Both the position numbers and the translations under genes were made by a program. Positions 5,382 to 6,659 of a stretch of DNA of 6,659 nt are shown piece after piece. The notes under the pieces are model-generated. The model was given only the letters and a program-made list of their open reading frames with translations, was not told the DNA's origin and did not search any database. The DNA lies in NCBI GenBank assembly GCA_007116835.1, contig SKHS01000281.1:1-6659 (forward strand). Reading direction: 5' to 3'. Source of the DNA: Halomonas sp. GTDB lineage: Bacteria; Pseudomonadota; Gammaproteobacteria; Pseudomonadales; Halomonadaceae. Position 1 is the first letter of the stretch. Each line of letters begins with the position of its first letter.

Positions 5382-5411
5382 GTGTCAACAATTCACCGTT
5401 TTCTTTGACAC
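5382..5411. promoter_or_regulatory. prpE leader: second TTGTCGACAA-like site and inverted repeat
   Basis: GTGTCAACAA at 5382-5391 matches the upstream palindrome in 8 of 10 positions. Its first seven bases (GTGTCAA, 5382-5388) also pair with TTGACAC at 5405-5411 across 16 nt, and the right arm ends just before the prpE ribosome site AAAGG (5415-5419). The region could be an operator or a leader hairpin affecting ribosome access. No clear prpE -10/-35 pair was found nearby. Confidence 0.35.
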
Positions 5412-5429
5412 AATAAAGGCAAGCTCACC

Positions 5430-6659
5430 ATGAGCCTCTATCAGCAAACCTACCAGCAGTCCATTGAGCAGCCCGAAACTTTCTGGGCTGAACAAGCCAA
5501 GCGAATCCCCTGGTACACGCCACCCTCAACGATTCTTTCCTATGATGACCAGCAGCATGCACGTTGGTTTAGTGATGGTGAGCTGAACATTTGTTACGCC
5601 GCCATTGACTACCATGTAGCACAAGGGCGCGGCGAGCAGCCCGCTATTTTCTGGGATTCACCAGTCACTCAGTCCAAGCAAACCATCACCTATCAAGAGC
5701 TACGTGATCGCGTGGCACGGTTCGCAGGTGGCCTTGCACGTTTGGGCGTGACAAAAGGCGACCGCGTGGTGATTTATATGCCGATGGTGCCTGAAGCCTT
5801 GGTCGCTATGTATGCGTGCGCCCGACTAGGTGCGGTTCATTCGGTGGTATTTGGCGGTTTTGCTCCTCACGAGCTTGCTGTGCGTATTGAAGATGCGGAG
5901 CCCAAAGTGGTCATTGCGGCTTCTTGTGGGATCGAAGTCGATAAAGTGCTGCCTTATAAGCCGATTGTTGATCAGGCTATTTCTCAAAGCAGTTTCAAAC
6001 CAGATGCCTGCGTTATTTTCCAGCGCGAGGCGCATCGCGCAGAACTGAATGAAGGAGATTACGACTGGCAGGCGCTGGTGGCAGATGCTCCCTTTGCTGA
6101 GTGTGTCCCTGTTAAAGGAACAGACCCGCTGTATGTGCTGTACACCTCGGGAACCACAGGTAAGCCTAAGGGGGTCATGCGTGATACCGGCGGCTATGCC
6201 GTTGCACTGGCGTACTCCATGGAGGCTATTTACGCCTTGAACCCAGGCGATGTGATGCTAACCGCTTCCGATGTAGGCTGGGTGGTAGGGCACTCCTATA
6301 TTGTTTATGCGCCGCTATTAAGAGGGTGCACAACGATCGTGTATGAAGGTAAGCCGGTAAGAACGCCGGATGCTGGTAGCTTTTGGCGACTGATTGAAGA
6401 GTACCGTGTGAAAAGCTTTTTCACTGCGCCAACGGCTTTTCGGGCGATCAAAAAAGAGGACCCTGATGCCAAGCTGATTAATAATTTTGATATCAGTAGC
6501 CTTGAGCATTTGTACGTAGCAGGCGAGCGCTTAGACCCTCCGACGTTTCATTGGCTTGATGACCTGCTGGATGTGCCTGTCATCGATCATTGGTGGCAAA
6601 CCGAGACCGGCTGGCCGATTGCCGCAAACCTGCCTGGTATTGAGCCTGCGCCCACCAAA
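5430..6659 (+). CDS. prpE: Propionate--CoA ligase (propionyl-CoA synthetase), 3' end beyond window
   Basis: PrpE adenylates propionate and transfers it to CoA, feeding the methylcitrate cycle; it belongs to the ANL acyl-adenylate family close to acetyl-CoA synthetase. The first 410 codons are open to the right edge, about two thirds of the usual 630 aa or so. Seen: an N-terminal ACAS region with FWAEQAKRIPWYTPP (18-32) and ARWFSDGELNICYAAIDYHV (44-63); the ATP-binding loop YTSGTTGKPKGVMRDTGG (238-255); SDVGWVVGHSYIVYAPLLRG (280-299); FFTAPTAFRAIKKEDP (330-345); and the A5 motif DHWWQTETGWPI (386-397). The RDxGGxAVAL form after the P-loop and HWWQTETGWPI favour PrpE over Acs, which usually has TGGYLL and a different A5 context. 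The catalytic C-terminal lysine domain is outside the window. ATG 5430 has AAAGG 10 nt upstream and gives the expected N-terminus. It diverges from arsR; no prpB/prpC/acnD is visible here. Confidence 0.93.
   Translation, partial: MSLYQQTYQQSIEQPETFWAEQAKRIPWYTPPSTILSYDDQQHARWFSDGELNICYAAIDYHVAQGRGEQPAIFWDSPVTQSKQTITYQELRDRVARFAGGLARLGVTKGDRVVIYMPMVPEALVAMYACARLGAVHSVVFGGFAPHELAVRIEDAEPKVVIAASCGIEVDKVLPYKPIVDQAISQSSFKPDACVIFQREAHRAELNEGDYDWQALVADAPFAECVPVKGTDPLYVLYTSGTTGKPKGVMRDTGGYAVALAYSMEAIYALNPGDVMLTASDVGWVVGHSYIVYAPLLRGCTTIVYEGKPVRTPDAGSFWRLIEEYRVKSFFTAPTAFRAIKKEDPDAKLINNFDISSLEHLYVAGERLDPPTFHWLDDLLDVPVIDHWWQTETGWPIAANLPGIEPAPTK

Larger units (their letters stand above)
5143..5429. promoter_or_regulatory. 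Divergent arsR / prpE spacer
   Basis: The longest non-coding stretch in the window (287 bp). It holds the arsR promoter and operator (5159-5176), a TCGCGtCGCGA palindrome (5200-5210), a GTTTGtcCAAAC inverted repeat (5246-5257), the TTGTCGACAA palindrome (5296-5305) and the prpE leader repeats (5382-5411). I see no sigma54 -24/-12 (TGGC-N8-TTGC-type) element of the kind that drives the enterobacterial prp operon. A lone TGTGA (5358-5362) lacks a CRP partner half-site. No small open frame with a ribosome site stands out. Confidence 0.5.

Noticed and set aside
5826..6048. Short open frames on both strands within prpE
   Set aside because: The prpE frame is open throughout with clear motifs; these frames have no supporting signals.
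5430..6659. Acetyl-CoA synthetase (acs) identity for the right-end gene
   Set aside because: The RDTGGYAVAL context after the P-loop and HWWQTETGWPI fit PrpE better than Acs, though the deciding C-terminal part is not visible.

Overview
The window looks like a chromosomal housekeeping segment from a gammaproteobacterium. The conserved run gloB / YafS-like methyltransferase / rnhA / dnaQ is the order seen in E. coli and relatives. Moderate GC, the protein sequences, nudC directly after dnaQ, and the nearby SCP2-domain, sohB and prpE genes suggest a Halomonas-like (Halomonadaceae) host. That genus-level guess is inference. I see no mobile element, CRISPR array, tRNA or rRNA.

Layout: (1) The 5' end of gloB (glyoxalase II) runs leftwards off the window from about 369. 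(2) Diverging from it, an overlapping rightward operon at 468-3237 encodes a YafS-like SAM methyltransferase, RNase HI, the DNA polymerase III epsilon proofreading subunit and the NudC NAD-cap/NADH pyrophosphatase. Its overlaps are 8, 13 and 8 nt. (3) A strong hairpin at 3220-3252 separates this operon from a convergent small SCP2-domain gene. (4) A 201-bp divergent spacer with three short palindromes lies between the SCP2 gene and sohB, an S49 inner-membrane peptidase. (5) sohB converges on an ArsR-type redox/sulfide-sensor-like repressor gene with only 4 bp between stop codons. (6) A 287-bp divergent spacer separates arsR from prpE (propionyl-CoA synthetase), which is open through 410 codons and cut by the right edge. 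This spacer holds an operator-like inverted repeat on the arsR promoter, plus two copies of a TTGTCGACAA-type site on the prpE side.

Functions: the rnhA-dnaQ-nudC block joins RNA:DNA hybrid removal, replication proofreading and removal of NAD caps from RNA. gloB detoxifies methylglyoxal adducts. prpE activates propionate for the methylcitrate cycle or similar routes. I found no clear new system. The most interesting material is regulatory DNA in the spacers at 3573-3773 and 5143-5429, and a BigR/SqrR-like ArsR protein that lacks the family's C-terminal cysteine.
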